Source: Roseateles depolymerans
GTDB taxonomy: Bacteria > Pseudomonadota > Gammaproteobacteria > Burkholderiales > Burkholderiaceae_C
Length of the DNA stretch: 64,000 nt
Assembly (NCBI GenBank): GCA_003241055.1
Contig: QFOD01000022.1
Coordinates: 29,939-93,938 of the forward strand
Reading direction: 5' to 3'
The position numbers and the translations under genes are program-made. Below are positions 18,901 to 27,039 of this stretch, in pieces; position 1 is the stretch's first letter; every line of letters begins with the position of its first letter. Below the pieces are notes generated by a model that was given only the letters and a program-made list of their open reading frames with translations, was not told where the DNA came from and did no database searches.

Positions 18901-19029
18901 GGTGTATCGACGGTGTAGAGCGCCGGGGATTCCGGCAGAGCGGCGCACCAATCTGCCCAAGATGCGCGGTTCAGCCCGGTGATGTGCCGGGGTCAGCGTC
19001 CCTGGTGTGGCGCGGCAAAGCCAGCCATT

Positions 19030-20076
19030 CTAGCTGGAAAGGCCCAAAAAGCTTTGCAACTGCGTCAGCAGGTCCGGCTGGGCCAGCAGTTCGCTGCGCC
19101 AGGCGATGGCCTGGAGGGCGACGGGTCGCAGGTCGGCCAGCGTGGCGCCCAGAGGCTCGGGCAGCGGTGCGATGCCGTTCCAGCCGCGCCAGACCGTCCG
19201 CCAGGTCTCGGGGAGTGCCGCGCGGCGCATGAAGGCCTCGAGCTTGGCGTGGTGGGCGTCGTCGTGCTGCGGGTAGATCTGCCAGATGAAGGGCTTGCCG
19301 GCCCATTGCGCCCGCACGAAGGAGTCTTCGCCGCGAACCAGGTTGAGGTCGCAGGCCCAGAGCAGGCGGTCGTAGTCGTCCTGGGGCAGATAGGGCAGGG
19401 CCTGCACCCGCAGCAGAGGCAGATCCTGCACGAGCTGCAGTGCTTCAGCCTGCAGCGGCCCCGGGCAGGCCAGCAGCAGTGTGGGCTGCTTGGCCAGCGC
19501 CCGTAGCAGTTGGGGCAGTGCGGGGTTGGCGTAGGCGAACAGGCTGACCCGCCGCTCGCCCGTGGGACCGGCCCAGCCGCGCTCGGCCAGCCAGCCGGTG
19601 GCGTCGAAGCGGCGCATCTGCTCGGCGATGCCTGGCTCGCGCAGCAGGCCGCCGGTGCGGGGCGTGAAGCCGGGGTAGAAGAAGTGCTTCGTGAGCCCCG
19701 TGCCAGGGCCGCTGAACTGTGGCGAGGCCAGGCCGTGGCTGCGCTCCACGTAGTCCTCGGCGCTGAGGTATTCGAGGTTGATCCAGCGTGGCGCGGGCTG
19801 GCGCGCGGCCATGCGGGCCACGAAGGGCTCCGGCAGGTCGCAGCCAAACGCTTCGATGACGATGTCGCCCGGCTGCACCGGCACGTCGCCCGCGGGCCAG
19901 GCGCGCAGCTCGATGGCGGCAGGGCGCGGCGGCGGCGCCATCCAGGCCAGGGCCTGCGCGTCGTCCACCCAGAGCCGCACCTGCTCGCCGCGTGCGGCCA
20001 GATCGCGCGCCAGGCGCCAGCACACGCCCAGGTCGCCATGGTTGTCGATCACGCGGCAGAAGAGGTCCCAGAGCAT
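19030..20076 (-). CDS. earP: EF-P arginine rhamnosyltransferase EarP
   Basis: GT-B glycosyltransferase that adds rhamnose from dTDP-rhamnose to Arg32 of EF-P. 348 aa, beginning MLWDLFCRVIDNHGDLGVCWRL, where the Asp in DNHGD is a family hallmark. Further markers are INLEYLSAEDYVERSHGL, KHFFYPGFTPRTGGLL, and the nucleotide-sugar-site segment NLVRGEDSFVRAQWAGKPFIWQIYPQ. It precedes efp with a 129-bp gap in the same orientation. The open frame extends 611 codons further upstream opposite uvrC, but that part is antisense shadow. Its start lies 24 bp from the divergent uvrC start. Confidence 0.95.
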   Translation of the reverse strand: MLWDLFCRVIDNHGDLGVCWRLARDLAARGEQVRLWVDDAQALAWMAPPPRPAAIELRAWPAGDVPVQPGDIVIEAFGCDLPEPFVARMAARQPAPRWINLEYLSAEDYVERSHGLASPQFSGPGTGLTKHFFYPGFTPRTGGLLREPGIAEQMRRFDATGWLAERGWAGPTGERRVSLFAYANPALPQLLRALAKQPTLLLACPGPLQAEALQLVQDLPLLRVQALPYLPQDDYDRLLWACDLNLVRGEDSFVRAQWAGKPFIWQIYPQHDDAHHAKLEAFMRRAALPETWRTVWRGWNGIAPLPEPLGATLADLRPVALQAIAWRSELLAQPDLLTQLQSFLGLSS

Positions 20077-20100
20077 GGGGCGGGATTGTCCCAGGCCACA

Positions 20101-22128
20101 ATGCCGGCCATGTCGAACCAGCCTTCTTCCCCGGCGCCCGCAGCCGATGTTGGTGCCCAGCAGCAGGCCGAATGGGCCGAGGAGCGTGAGCGCATCGAGG
20201 CCGCCGAGCGGGCCCGCACCACCGAGGTGGAGGCCGCGGCCCGCGCCGTGCGTGAGCGGCTGCTGGCCGAAGTAGCCGCGCTGCCGCTGCTGCCCGGTGT
20301 CTACCGGTATTTCGATGCCAAGGACGAGGTGCTCTACGTCGGCAAGGCTAAGAGCCTGAAGAAGCGGGTGTCCAGCTATTTCCAGAAGGACCACGGCGGC
20401 ACCCGCATCGGCCTGATGGTGGCGCGCATCGCCAGGCTGGAGACCACGGTGGTGCGTACCGAGGCCGAGGCCCTGCTGCTCGAGAACAACCTCATCAAGG
20501 CGCTGAACCCGCGGTTCAACATCCTGTTCCGCGACGACAAGAGCTACCCCTACCTGCGCCTGAGCGGTCATGCCTATCCGCGCATGAGCTACTACCGCGG
20601 CGCGGTGGACAAGAAGCACCACTACTTCGGCCCCTATCCCAGCGCCTGGGCGGTGAAGGAGGCGATCCAGCTGATGCAGAAGGTGTTCCGCCTGCGCACC
20701 TGCGAGGACAGTGTGTTCAGCAACCGCAGCCGGCCCTGCCTGTTGTTCCAGATCAAGCGCTGCTCCGGCCCCTGCGTGGCCGAGGGGCAGGGCGGCGACT
20801 ACGCGCGCAACGTGGACAGCGCGGAGCGCTTTCTGCGCGGCGAAACCGATGAGGTGATGGACGCGCTGCAGCAGCAGATGATGGCGCACGCCGAGCGCTT
20901 CCAGTACGAGCAGGCGGCCGAGCTGCGCAACCAGATCCAGGCGCTGTCCAAGGTGTTGCAGCAGCAGGTGGTGGAGGAAAGCAGCGCCACCGGCCGCGAC
21001 CGCGACGTGGACGTGCTGGCCGTCAAGGTGCAGGGCGGCAAGGCCTGCGTGAACCTGGCCATGGTGCGCGGCGGGCGGCATCTGGGGGACCGCGCCTTCT
21101 TTCCCAAGCACGTGGAGGATGCCACCGCGCTGCACCTGGACGGCTTGGACGACGAGGCGCCACAGTCGCCCGAGCGCCAGGTGCTGGAGGCCTTCATCGC
21201 GCAGCACTACCTCAACTCGCCGCCGCCCGGCCTGGTGCTGCTGAGCGAGCCGGTGGACGAGGGCCTGTCCGAGGCGCTGGCCGCCCAGGCTGGCAGCCGT
21301 GTCACGCTGCAGGCCCAGCCGCGTGGCCAGCGCCGCATCTGGCTGGAGATGTGCGTGCAGGGCGCCGAGCTGGCGCTGGCCCGCCTGCTGGCCGAGGAGG
21401 GCTCGCAGCAGGCGCGCACCCGCGCGCTGGTGGAGGCGCTGGACCTGTCTGTGCCCGAGATGGACAAGTTTCGTGTCGAATGTTTCGACATCAGCCACAC
21501 CGCGGGCGAGGCGACGGTGGCAAGCTGCGTGGTCTTCGAGGGCCACCAGATGCAGAGCAGCCAGTACCGCCGCTACACGATCGACGGCATCACCGGCGGT
21601 GATGACTACGCGGCGATGCGTCAGGTCTTGACCCGCCGCTACAGCAAGATGGCCGAGGCCGCGCAGCTGGGCACCGGCCGCCTGCCTGACCTGGTGCTGG
21701 TGGACGGCGGGCGCGGCCAGGTCAGCATGGCACGCGAGGTGTTCGAGGAGCTTGGCCTGGATCTCAGCCTGATTGCCGGCGTGGAGAAGGGCGAGGGTCG
21801 CAAGGTGGGGCTGGAGGAGCTGGTGTTTGCCGACGGGCGGGAAAAGGTCTATCTCGGCCGGGACTCGGCGGCGCTGATGCTGATCGCGCAGATCCGCGAT
21901 GAGGCGCACCGATTCGCGATCACCGGCATGCGGGCCAAGCGTGCATCCGCCCGCACGGGTGGCTCGAGGCTGGAGGACATCCCGGGCGTCGGCCCCAAGA
22001 AGCGTGCCCAGCTGCTGCAGCGCTTCGGTGGCGTGCGCGGCGTGGCTGGCGCCAGCGTGGAGGACCTGTGCGGCGTGAAGGGCATCTCGCGCGAACTGGC
22101 CGAGGACATCTATCGCGCGCTGCGCTGA
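20101..22128 (+). CDS. uvrC: Excinuclease ABC subunit C
   Basis: Makes both incisions in nucleotide excision repair. About 675 aa, longer than the usual ~610 because of a 60-residue charged Ala/Glu-rich N-terminal extension. Domain order: GIY-YIG nuclease (LPGVYRYFDAKDEVLYVGKAKSLKKRV), Cys-containing loop (RPCLLFQIKRCSGPC), UVR motif near EQAAELRNQIQAL, the RNase H-like nuclease (ECFDISHTAGEATVAS, LVDGGRGQV) and tandem helix-hairpin-helix (DIPGVGPKKRAQLL). Starts at 20101 or 20110 are both possible. Confidence 0.96.
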   Translation: MPAMSNQPSSPAPAADVGAQQQAEWAEERERIEAAERARTTEVEAAARAVRERLLAEVAALPLLPGVYRYFDAKDEVLYVGKAKSLKKRVSSYFQKDHGGTRIGLMVARIARLETTVVRTEAEALLLENNLIKALNPRFNILFRDDKSYPYLRLSGHAYPRMSYYRGAVDKKHHYFGPYPSAWAVKEAIQLMQKVFRLRTCEDSVFSNRSRPCLLFQIKRCSGPCVAEGQGGDYARNVDSAERFLRGETDEVMDALQQQMMAHAERFQYEQAAELRNQIQALSKVLQQQVVEESSATGRDRDVDVLAVKVQGGKACVNLAMVRGGRHLGDRAFFPKHVEDATALHLDGLDDEAPQSPERQVLEAFIAQHYLNSPPPGLVLLSEPVDEGLSEALAAQAGSRVTLQAQPRGQRRIWLEMCVQGAELALARLLAEEGSQQARTRALVEALDLSVPEMDKFRVECFDISHTAGEATVASCVVFEGHQMQSSQYRRYTIDGITGGDDYAAMRQVLTRRYSKMAEAAQLGTGRLPDLVLVDGGRGQVSMAREVFEELGLDLSLIAGVEKGEGRKVGLEELVFADGREKVYLGRDSAALMLIAQIRDEAHRFAITGMRAKRASARTGGSRLEDIPGVGPKKRAQLLQRFGGVRGVAGASVEDLCGVKGISRELAEDIYRALR

Positions 22129-22160
22129 GGTTTCGACCCCGCAATGCGCCGGAGCAACAC

Positions 22161-22697
22161 ATGACGATGATCGAACGAATCAAGCGCTGGCTGCGCGACG
22201 GGCCCTGGTCTCCGGTGACCCGCTGGCTGCTGGGGCCGTTGCTTGCCGGCTGCAGCGCCACGCCGCGCGCACCCGCGCCGCCGCCACCGGCGATGCCTGC
22301 GCCTCCCCCGGCGGTGGCGGCTGCCTCTGCGCCCGTTGCCAAGCCGCCTGCCGGACTGCCGGCGCCGCGGGCGGTGCGCACGCCGGCCGAGCTGCGTCGG
22401 CAGGCTGCCGAGCGGCTGGTGGCGGCCAACCCGGCTGGCAGCTATCTGACGCCATCGCCGCCCATCCTGCTGGCCATCCCGGTGCTGGAGGTCGAACTGA
22501 ACCGTGACGGCAGCGTGCGACGTATCCAGGTCTTGCGCCATCCGAGCCAGGCGCCTGAAACCGTGCAGATGGCCATCAACGCCATCCACAAGGCCGCGCC
22601 CTATGGCGACCTGCGCCACATGCCGCAGCCCTGGGCCTTCACGGAAACCTTCCTGTTCGACGACGACAAGCGCTTCAAGCCGCGTACCCTGGATTGA
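22161..22697 (+). CDS. TonB-C-terminal-like lipoprotein
   Basis: A 178-aa protein with a lipobox-like LLAGC ending at residue 31, then a Pro/Ala-rich linker (APAPPPPAMPAPPPAV). A C-terminal domain resembles the TonB C-terminus: VLEVELNRDGSVRRIQVLRHPS, then AINAIHKAAPYGDLR and a WAFTETFLFD strand. The start at 22161 follows GGAG with 6-nt spacing. It lies 32 bp behind uvrC and 157 bp before pgsA. Likely a periplasm-facing lipoprotein; no ExbB/ExbD genes are near, so a role in TonB energy transfer is not implied. Confidence 0.7.
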   Translation: MTMIERIKRWLRDGPWSPVTRWLLGPLLAGCSATPRAPAPPPPAMPAPPPAVAAASAPVAKPPAGLPAPRAVRTPAELRRQAAERLVAANPAGSYLTPSPPILLAIPVLEVELNRDGSVRRIQVLRHPSQAPETVQMAINAIHKAAPYGDLRHMPQPWAFTETFLFDDDKRFKPRTLD

Positions 22698-22854
22698 GCG
22701 GGTGGTGCGTCCTTATCGCCACAAACCCGGGTGCGGCGCCTGAGGCTCGGCGCGGCTTGGGCACAATGCGGCGCTGACCTGCTCCGCCTTTCAGGCGCTT
22801 CCGGCGCTCCATGGGGGAGTCGCGCCGGATGCTGCAAGACCGGTCCTGCCTGCT

Positions 22855-23421
22855 ATGTTCCTGACGCTGCCGACTCTGCTGACCTGGGCCCGCATCGTGG
22901 CGATCCCGCTGATCGTCGGGGTGTTCTATCTGAACCTGACCCCGTCGCATCAGAACCTGTTCGCGACGACGCTGTTCATCGTCGTTGCGCTGACGGACTG
23001 GCTGGATGGCTATCTGGCGCGCAAGCTCAACCAGACCTCGTCCTTCGGCGCCTTCCTGGACCCGGTGGCCGACAAGTTCCTGGTGTGCTCGGCCCTGCTG
23101 ATCCTGCTCGAGCTCGGGCGGGTGAATGCGATGGTGGCGCTGGTGATCATCGGCCGCGAGATCGCCATCTCGGCGCTGCGGGAGTGGATGGCGCAGATCG
23201 GCGCGTCGCGCAGTGTTGCGGTCCACATGGTCGGCAAGCTGAAGACTACGGTGCAGATGATCGCCATTCCCTTCCTGCTGTACGACGGCGTGCTGTTCGG
23301 CTGGCTGCCCACGCGGGTATGGGGCACCTGGCTCATCTACGCGGCCGTGGTGCTGACCATCTGGTCCATGGTCTATTACCTCCAGAAGGCCCTGCCCGAA
23401 ATTCGTGCGAAAGCCCGCTAA
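22855..23421 (+). CDS. pgsA: CDP-diacylglycerol-glycerol-3-phosphate 3-phosphatidyltransferase
   Basis: Forms phosphatidylglycerol phosphate, the committed step to phosphatidylglycerol and cardiolipin. The 188-aa inner-membrane protein has the full CDP-alcohol phosphotransferase signature D-x2-DG-x2-AR-x8-G-x3-D-x3-D, seen as DWLDGYLARKL followed by SFGAFLDPVADK. Four to five hydrophobic helices surround it. The uvrC-pgsA neighbourhood is common across proteobacteria. Confidence 0.95.
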   Translation: MFLTLPTLLTWARIVAIPLIVGVFYLNLTPSHQNLFATTLFIVVALTDWLDGYLARKLNQTSSFGAFLDPVADKFLVCSALLILLELGRVNAMVALVIIGREIAISALREWMAQIGASRSVAVHMVGKLKTTVQMIAIPFLLYDGVLFGWLPTRVWGTWLIYAAVVLTIWSMVYYLQKALPEIRAKAR

Positions 23422-23630
23422 GAGCGGCACGCGCACGAGTTGTATCGGGACTTTTCCCTCCATGGCGGCCGTTGGGTGCGCGTCTAGAATCCGCTCCCCG
23501 TACCGCCTTTAGGTCTCGGATGTTTGACGCATTCGGGGCCTGCCAAGCAGGACGGGAGTCGACTACTGCATCGTTGTCTGGCCTCTGGAACTTCGGGGGC
23601 CGGCGTCAACCGTCCTGTGAGGGGGTACGA

Positions 23631-23903
23631 GTGAACAAGTCCGAATTGATCGAGCACATCGCCAAGCAAGCCGACATTTCCAAGGCGGCCGCGGGGCGAG
23701 CGCTTGAAGCCGTCATCGGTGGCGTGAAGACCACGCTGAAGAAGAACGGCACCGTTTCGTTGGTGGGCTTCGGCACGTTCAGCGTGACCAAGCGCGCGGC
23801 TCGCACGGGTCGCAATCCGCGCACGAACGAAGCGATCAAGATCAAGTCGGCTAAAGTGCCGAAGTTCAAGCCGGGCAAGGCGCTGAAGGACGCAGTCAAT
23901 TAA
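23631..23903 (+). CDS. hupB: DNA-binding protein HU (beta type)
   Basis: Histone-like dimeric DNA-bending protein of 90 aa. Opens with NKSELIEHIAKQADISKAAAGRALEAV and has the DNA-binding arm signature GFGTFSVTKRAARTGRNPRTNE. The initiator is GTG at 23631, preceded by GAGGGGG with 5-6 nt spacing. The 209-bp gap after pgsA holds its promoter region; a TAGAAT hexamer at 23485 may be the -10 element, but no matching -35 is clear. tRNA-Val follows after 32 bp, suggesting read-through transcription. Confidence 0.96.
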   Translation: MNKSELIEHIAKQADISKAAAGRALEAVIGGVKTTLKKNGTVSLVGFGTFSVTKRAARTGRNPRTNEAIKIKSAKVPKFKPGKALKDAVN

Positions 23904-23935
23904 GATGGCGTTCTGATCGGGTGCCCGATATGAAA

Positions 23936-24011
23936 GGGTGCTTAGCTCAGTTGGTAGAGCGCCGCTCTTACACAGCGATGGTCGGCGGTTCGAGCCCGTC
24001 AGCACCCACCA
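23936..24011 (+). tRNA. tRNA-Val (anticodon TAC)
   Basis: A 76-nt cloverleaf with 7-bp acceptor stem GGGTGCT/AGCACCC, D-arm GCTC...GAGC, anticodon loop CTTACAC (TAC), T-loop TTCGAGC and an encoded CCA. The first anticodon-stem pair (27-43) is a C-A mismatch; all other stems pair. It lies between hupB and ppiD, a conserved arrangement in Burkholderiales. Confidence 0.95.
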
Positions 24012-24067
24012 ACCCGATCTCTTGGCCGGAGATTCCCGCCGGCTAGTCCCTAGAATGCGGCTCCCTC

Positions 24068-24091
24068 AAAGGCGAACCCCGGTTCGCCTTT
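24068..24091 (+). terminator. Terminator after tRNA-Val
   Basis: AAAGGCGAACC pairs with GGTTCGCCTTT across a 2-nt centre, followed by a short T-rich stretch. It would end the hupB/tRNA-Val transcript just before ppiD. The T-tract is weak (TTTGTTG). Confidence 0.55.
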
Positions 24092-24116
24092 GTTGCGTTT
24101 GCCCCGAGGTTTTGCG

Positions 24117-26030
24117 ATGTTCGATTTCGTTCGCCAACACAACCGCCTGTTCCAGTTCATTCTGCTGATCCTGATCCTGCCGTCCTTTGCGTTTGTGGGC
24201 ATGCAGGGCTATACGAGCATGATGGGGGGCGCCAATGCGGGCGTCGCCAGTGTGGACGGGCGCAAGATCACCCAGGCCGAATGGGAAGTGGCTCAGCGGG
24301 AACAGGCCGATCGCATCCGTCGCCAGAATCCCAATGTCGATGCCAAGCTGCTCGATACCCCGCAGGTGCGTCACCAGGCCCTTGAGGGCCTGGTGACCGA
24401 GCGCACGCTGCGTGCCGCAGCGGATCACCAGCACTTCACGGTGAGTGACGAGCGCCTGGCCCAGCTGTTCAAGGCCGATCCCGAGTTCGCTTTTCTGCGC
24501 AATCCGGACGGCACCATCAACAAGGCGATGCTGGCCGCCCAGGGCATGAGCTCGGCGATGTTCGTCGAGCGCCTGCGTCAGGATCTGGCCGTTCGCCAGG
24601 TGACTGTGGGCGTCGAGACCTCGGCCGTGGCCGGTGCCGCCTCAGTGAAGCTGGCTTTCGACTCGCTGCTTCAGCAGCGCGAGATCCAGCTCCAGCGTTT
24701 CGACCTGAAGGACTACGTCGCCAAGATCAATCCGAGCGACGCCGAGCTGGAAGCCTTCTACAAGGAGCCGGCCAATGCCGCCAGGTTCCAGCTGCCCGAG
24801 TCCGCGCAGATTCAGTATGTGGTGCTCGACCTCGAGGCCCTGAAGAAGGACGTCAGCTTCACCGAGGACGACCTGCGCAAGTACTACGACGAGAACGCGT
24901 CCCGCTACGGCGTACCCGAAGAGCGGCGCGCCAGCCATATCCTGATCAAGGTGGATCGCAGTGCGGCTGCCGATGTGCGAGCCAAGGCCAAGGCCAAGGC
25001 CGAGGAACTGCTGGCGCAGGTCCGCAAGAACCCGGCCTCGTTCGCCGAGGTGGCCAAGAAGAACTCCCAGGACGAAGGCTCCGCAGCCAACGGCGGCGAT
25101 CTCGACTTCTTCGGCCGTGGCGCGATGGTCAAGGAGTTCGACGCTGCGGTCTACGCGATGAAGCAAGGCGAGATCAGCAATCTCGTCGAGACCGATTTCG
25201 GTTACCACATCATCGAGCTGACCGGCGTGCGTGGCGGTGAGAAGAAGTCCTTCGAAGCCGTTCGTGCGGAGGTGGAGGGCGAGGTTCGCAAGCAATTGGC
25301 CCAGCGCCGCTATTCCGAAGCTGCCGAGCAGTTCGGCAATCTCGTCTACGAGCAGTCCGACAGCCTGCAGCCTGTCGCTGACAAGCTGAAGCTGCAGATC
25401 CAGACGGCGACGGTGCTGCGTCAGCCCGTGCCGGGCTCCAGTGGTGTACTGGTGTCGCCCAAGCTGCTGGACGCAGTGTTCGGTGTCGACTCCCTGCGCA
25501 ACAAGCGCAACACGGAAGCCGTGGAGACGGCGCCCAACCAAATGGTCTCCGCCCGCATCGTGAAGTACGAGCCGGCGCGTGTGCCGGCGCTGGCCGACGT
25601 GAAGGACAAGGTGCGGGATCAGCTGGTTCGCAAGCTGGCGGCCGAGCAGGCCAAGAAGGCAGGCGAGGCGCGTCTGGCCACGCTGAAGACCAACCCATCG
25701 GATGCGACAGGTTTCGAGACGGCGATGACCGTGTCGCGCGCCCAGGCGCACGGCCTGACCCGAGCCCAGCTGGAGGCGGTCATGGGCGCCGATTCGTCCA
25801 AGCTGCCGGTGTCGGTCGGCGTCGTGGCTGACGATGGCGGCTATGTCGTCGCCCGCGTCAACAAGGTGCTGCCGCGGGATCCGGCCATCGTCGACGACAA
25901 GCGCGCTGCGACGCAGTACGCCGCCGCGTGGGCCCGCGTCGAGAACGCGGCCTACATGGCTGCGCTGAAGGCGCAGTACAAGGCGGCAATAAAAGTTGCC
26001 GCTCCTGCATCTTCTGCTAGCGCGCCCTGA
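24117..26030 (+). CDS. ppiD: PpiD-type periplasmic folding chaperone (SurA N-terminal, PpiC domain)
   Basis: Membrane-anchored peptidyl-prolyl isomerase-like chaperone that helps outer-membrane proteins leave the Sec translocon. 637 aa. A single transmembrane helix (FQFILLILILPSFAFVGM, about residues 12-30) is followed by a SurA-N-like region. The parvulin domain begins near residue 265 (RASHILIKV ... AKKNSQDEGSAANGGDLDFFGRGAMVKEF ... VETDFGYHIIELTG). A long C-terminal chaperone region follows. The start at 24117 has GAGG 8 nt upstream; nine earlier in-frame codons are excluded. Confidence 0.92.
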   Translation: MFDFVRQHNRLFQFILLILILPSFAFVGMQGYTSMMGGANAGVASVDGRKITQAEWEVAQREQADRIRRQNPNVDAKLLDTPQVRHQALEGLVTERTLRAAADHQHFTVSDERLAQLFKADPEFAFLRNPDGTINKAMLAAQGMSSAMFVERLRQDLAVRQVTVGVETSAVAGAASVKLAFDSLLQQREIQLQRFDLKDYVAKINPSDAELEAFYKEPANAARFQLPESAQIQYVVLDLEALKKDVSFTEDDLRKYYDENASRYGVPEERRASHILIKVDRSAAADVRAKAKAKAEELLAQVRKNPASFAEVAKKNSQDEGSAANGGDLDFFGRGAMVKEFDAAVYAMKQGEISNLVETDFGYHIIELTGVRGGEKKSFEAVRAEVEGEVRKQLAQRRYSEAAEQFGNLVYEQSDSLQPVADKLKLQIQTATVLRQPVPGSSGVLVSPKLLDAVFGVDSLRNKRNTEAVETAPNQMVSARIVKYEPARVPALADVKDKVRDQLVRKLAAEQAKKAGEARLATLKTNPSDATGFETAMTVSRAQAHGLTRAQLEAVMGADSSKLPVSVGVVADDGGYVVARVNKVLPRDPAIVDDKRAATQYAAAWARVENAAYMAALKAQYKAAIKVAAPASSASAP

Positions 26031-26060
26031 TTTTTAGGTTATACTTTTAGGCTCCGCTGC

Positions 26061-26137
26061 GGTGGCTGTAGCTCAGTTGGTAGAGTCCAGGATTGTGATT
26101 CCTGTTGTCGTGGGTTCGAGTCCCATCAGCCACCCCA
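26061..26137 (+). tRNA. tRNA-His (anticodon GTG)
   Basis: A 77-nt tRNA with the extra 5' G typical of tRNA-His opposite discriminator C. The anticodon loop is ATTGTGATT with GTG, the T-loop TTCGAGT, and CCA is encoded. A TATACT hexamer at 26040-26045 is well placed as a -10 element, although no good -35 is seen. Confidence 0.95.
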
Positions 26138-26146
26138 AGTAATTCG

Positions 26147-26178
26147 ACGGCCTAGCGTTCATGACGCTAGGCCGTTTT
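26147..26178 (+). terminator. Terminator after tRNA-His
   Basis: An 11-bp perfect stem (ACGGCCTAGCG / CGCTAGGCCGT) with a 7-nt loop, followed by TTTTGTTTTG. Its position 9 bp after the tRNA fits transcript release. Confidence 0.85.
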
Positions 26179-26456
26179 GTTTTGGGCCTTCGCCGGGGGC
26201 GCTTGGCCGCGATGGGCGGATGGCACCTCGTCGGCAGATGAGCGCCTGGTGCGCTTCCCGCACTGTGTTCGCCGATGATCCGCCGTGAGGCGGAAGACGC
26301 GGCCCGGCGAGCATCGCGCCGGGCCTGAGACATTCGCCTGCCGGCGCGGCGGGCCTGAGTGATGGGCCTCCATAAATGGCGTTCTTGCGCATGCGCGTTC
26401 CTGCAGCGCCCCGATAGGCCTGGCAGGGCCGCGGGGCGCCACCTCGGCGCGAAGTT

Positions 26457-26484
26457 GGAATAAGCAGGGACCTTCCTTGTCTAC
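26457..26484 (+). promoter_or_regulatory. ECF-type promoter element 1, upstream of the DUF4148 gene
   Basis: GGAATAA at 26457-26463 and GTCTAC at 26479-26484 are separated by 15 nt. The whole 28-nt block matches the block at 26973-27000 at 24 positions. The layout is that of an extracytoplasmic-function sigma promoter, and an ECF sigma gene lies 2.5 kb downstream. The -10-like part is 94 bp before the DUF4148 start. The rest of the gap 26179-26578 (about 400 bp) shows no gene. Confidence 0.68.
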
Positions 26485-26578
26485 ATCAGCACAGGGCCGC
26501 TACGCCTCGCGGGCGTACCGGCGCTGAGCGTCCCGCCCGTTGGCCGGACCTTCTGTCTCGATGAACCGGAGTAGTCCC

Positions 26579-26938
26579 ATGCTGTTCAAGCAATTCACCC
26601 TGGCGGCCCTGGCCGTCATCGCCAGTTCCACCGCGCTCGCCCATGACAACCATGCCGCGGGCACCGACAGCGTCGCCTATCAGCCCGTGGCCATGCATCA
26701 GCGCAGCCGTGCCGAGGTGATCGCCGATCTGGAGATCTACCGCCAGTCTGGCCTGGCTGCGCTGGACGGTCGTGATTCGCCCGAGGTGTATGGCCAGGCC
26801 TATCAGGATGCCCAGGCCCGCTATCAGTCGCTGCGTAGCTCGTCGCAGTTCGCGATGCGCGTGGCGCGCATCGCGCAGCAGCGCGGCGAGGCCACGACGC
26901 TGGCCGCCGGCGCGATGCCGAAGCAGCCGATGAACTGA
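26579..26938 (+). CDS. DUF4148 domain exported protein
   Basis: A 119-aa small exported protein with signal peptide MLFKQFTLAALAVIASSTALA and a DUF4148-like core: SRAEVIADLEIYRQSGLAAL followed by YGQAYQDAQARYQSL. The start at 26579 follows GGAG with 7-nt spacing; in-frame GTG 26540 and ATG 26561 are poorer. Function of the family is unknown, though many copies occur in Burkholderiales. The promoter element in front suggests it belongs to the regulon of the ECF sigma factor encoded downstream (inference). Confidence 0.82.
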   Translation: MLFKQFTLAALAVIASSTALAHDNHAAGTDSVAYQPVAMHQRSRAEVIADLEIYRQSGLAALDGRDSPEVYGQAYQDAQARYQSLRSSSQFAMRVARIAQQRGEATTLAAGAMPKQPMN

Positions 26939-26972
26939 GCCGGCGCTGGCGCGCAGTCTCGCGCATGCCAGC

Positions 26973-27000
26973 GGAATAAGCCGCGACCTTGTTTGTCTAC
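26973..27000 (+). promoter_or_regulatory. ECF-type promoter element 2, upstream of the DUF305-sigma operon
   Basis: GGAATAA at 26973-26979 and GTCTAC at 26995-27000, again with a 15-nt spacer. It matches element 1 at 24 of 28 positions, including GACCTT within the spacer. It lies 39 bp before the DUF305 start, so it would drive an operon that includes the sigma factor gene itself, giving positive autoregulation (inference). Confidence 0.7.
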
Positions 27001-27039
27001 TGTTTCAGGGTGGCATGGGCCGCCCCTCACGGAGTGCTT

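Noticed and set aside
20077..21909. Upstream continuation of the earP reading frame, 611 codons opposite uvrC
   Set aside because: It is antisense to the clear uvrC gene, has low-complexity His/Ala/Arg/Leu/Gln-rich composition and no domains. It is a GC-rich shadow frame; EarP itself starts at 20076.
23916..23929. Hairpin ATCGGG-TG-CCCGAT between hupB and tRNA-Val as a terminator
   Set aside because: The stem is short, the loop only 2 nt, and no T-tract follows; it more likely allows read-through or acts in processing.
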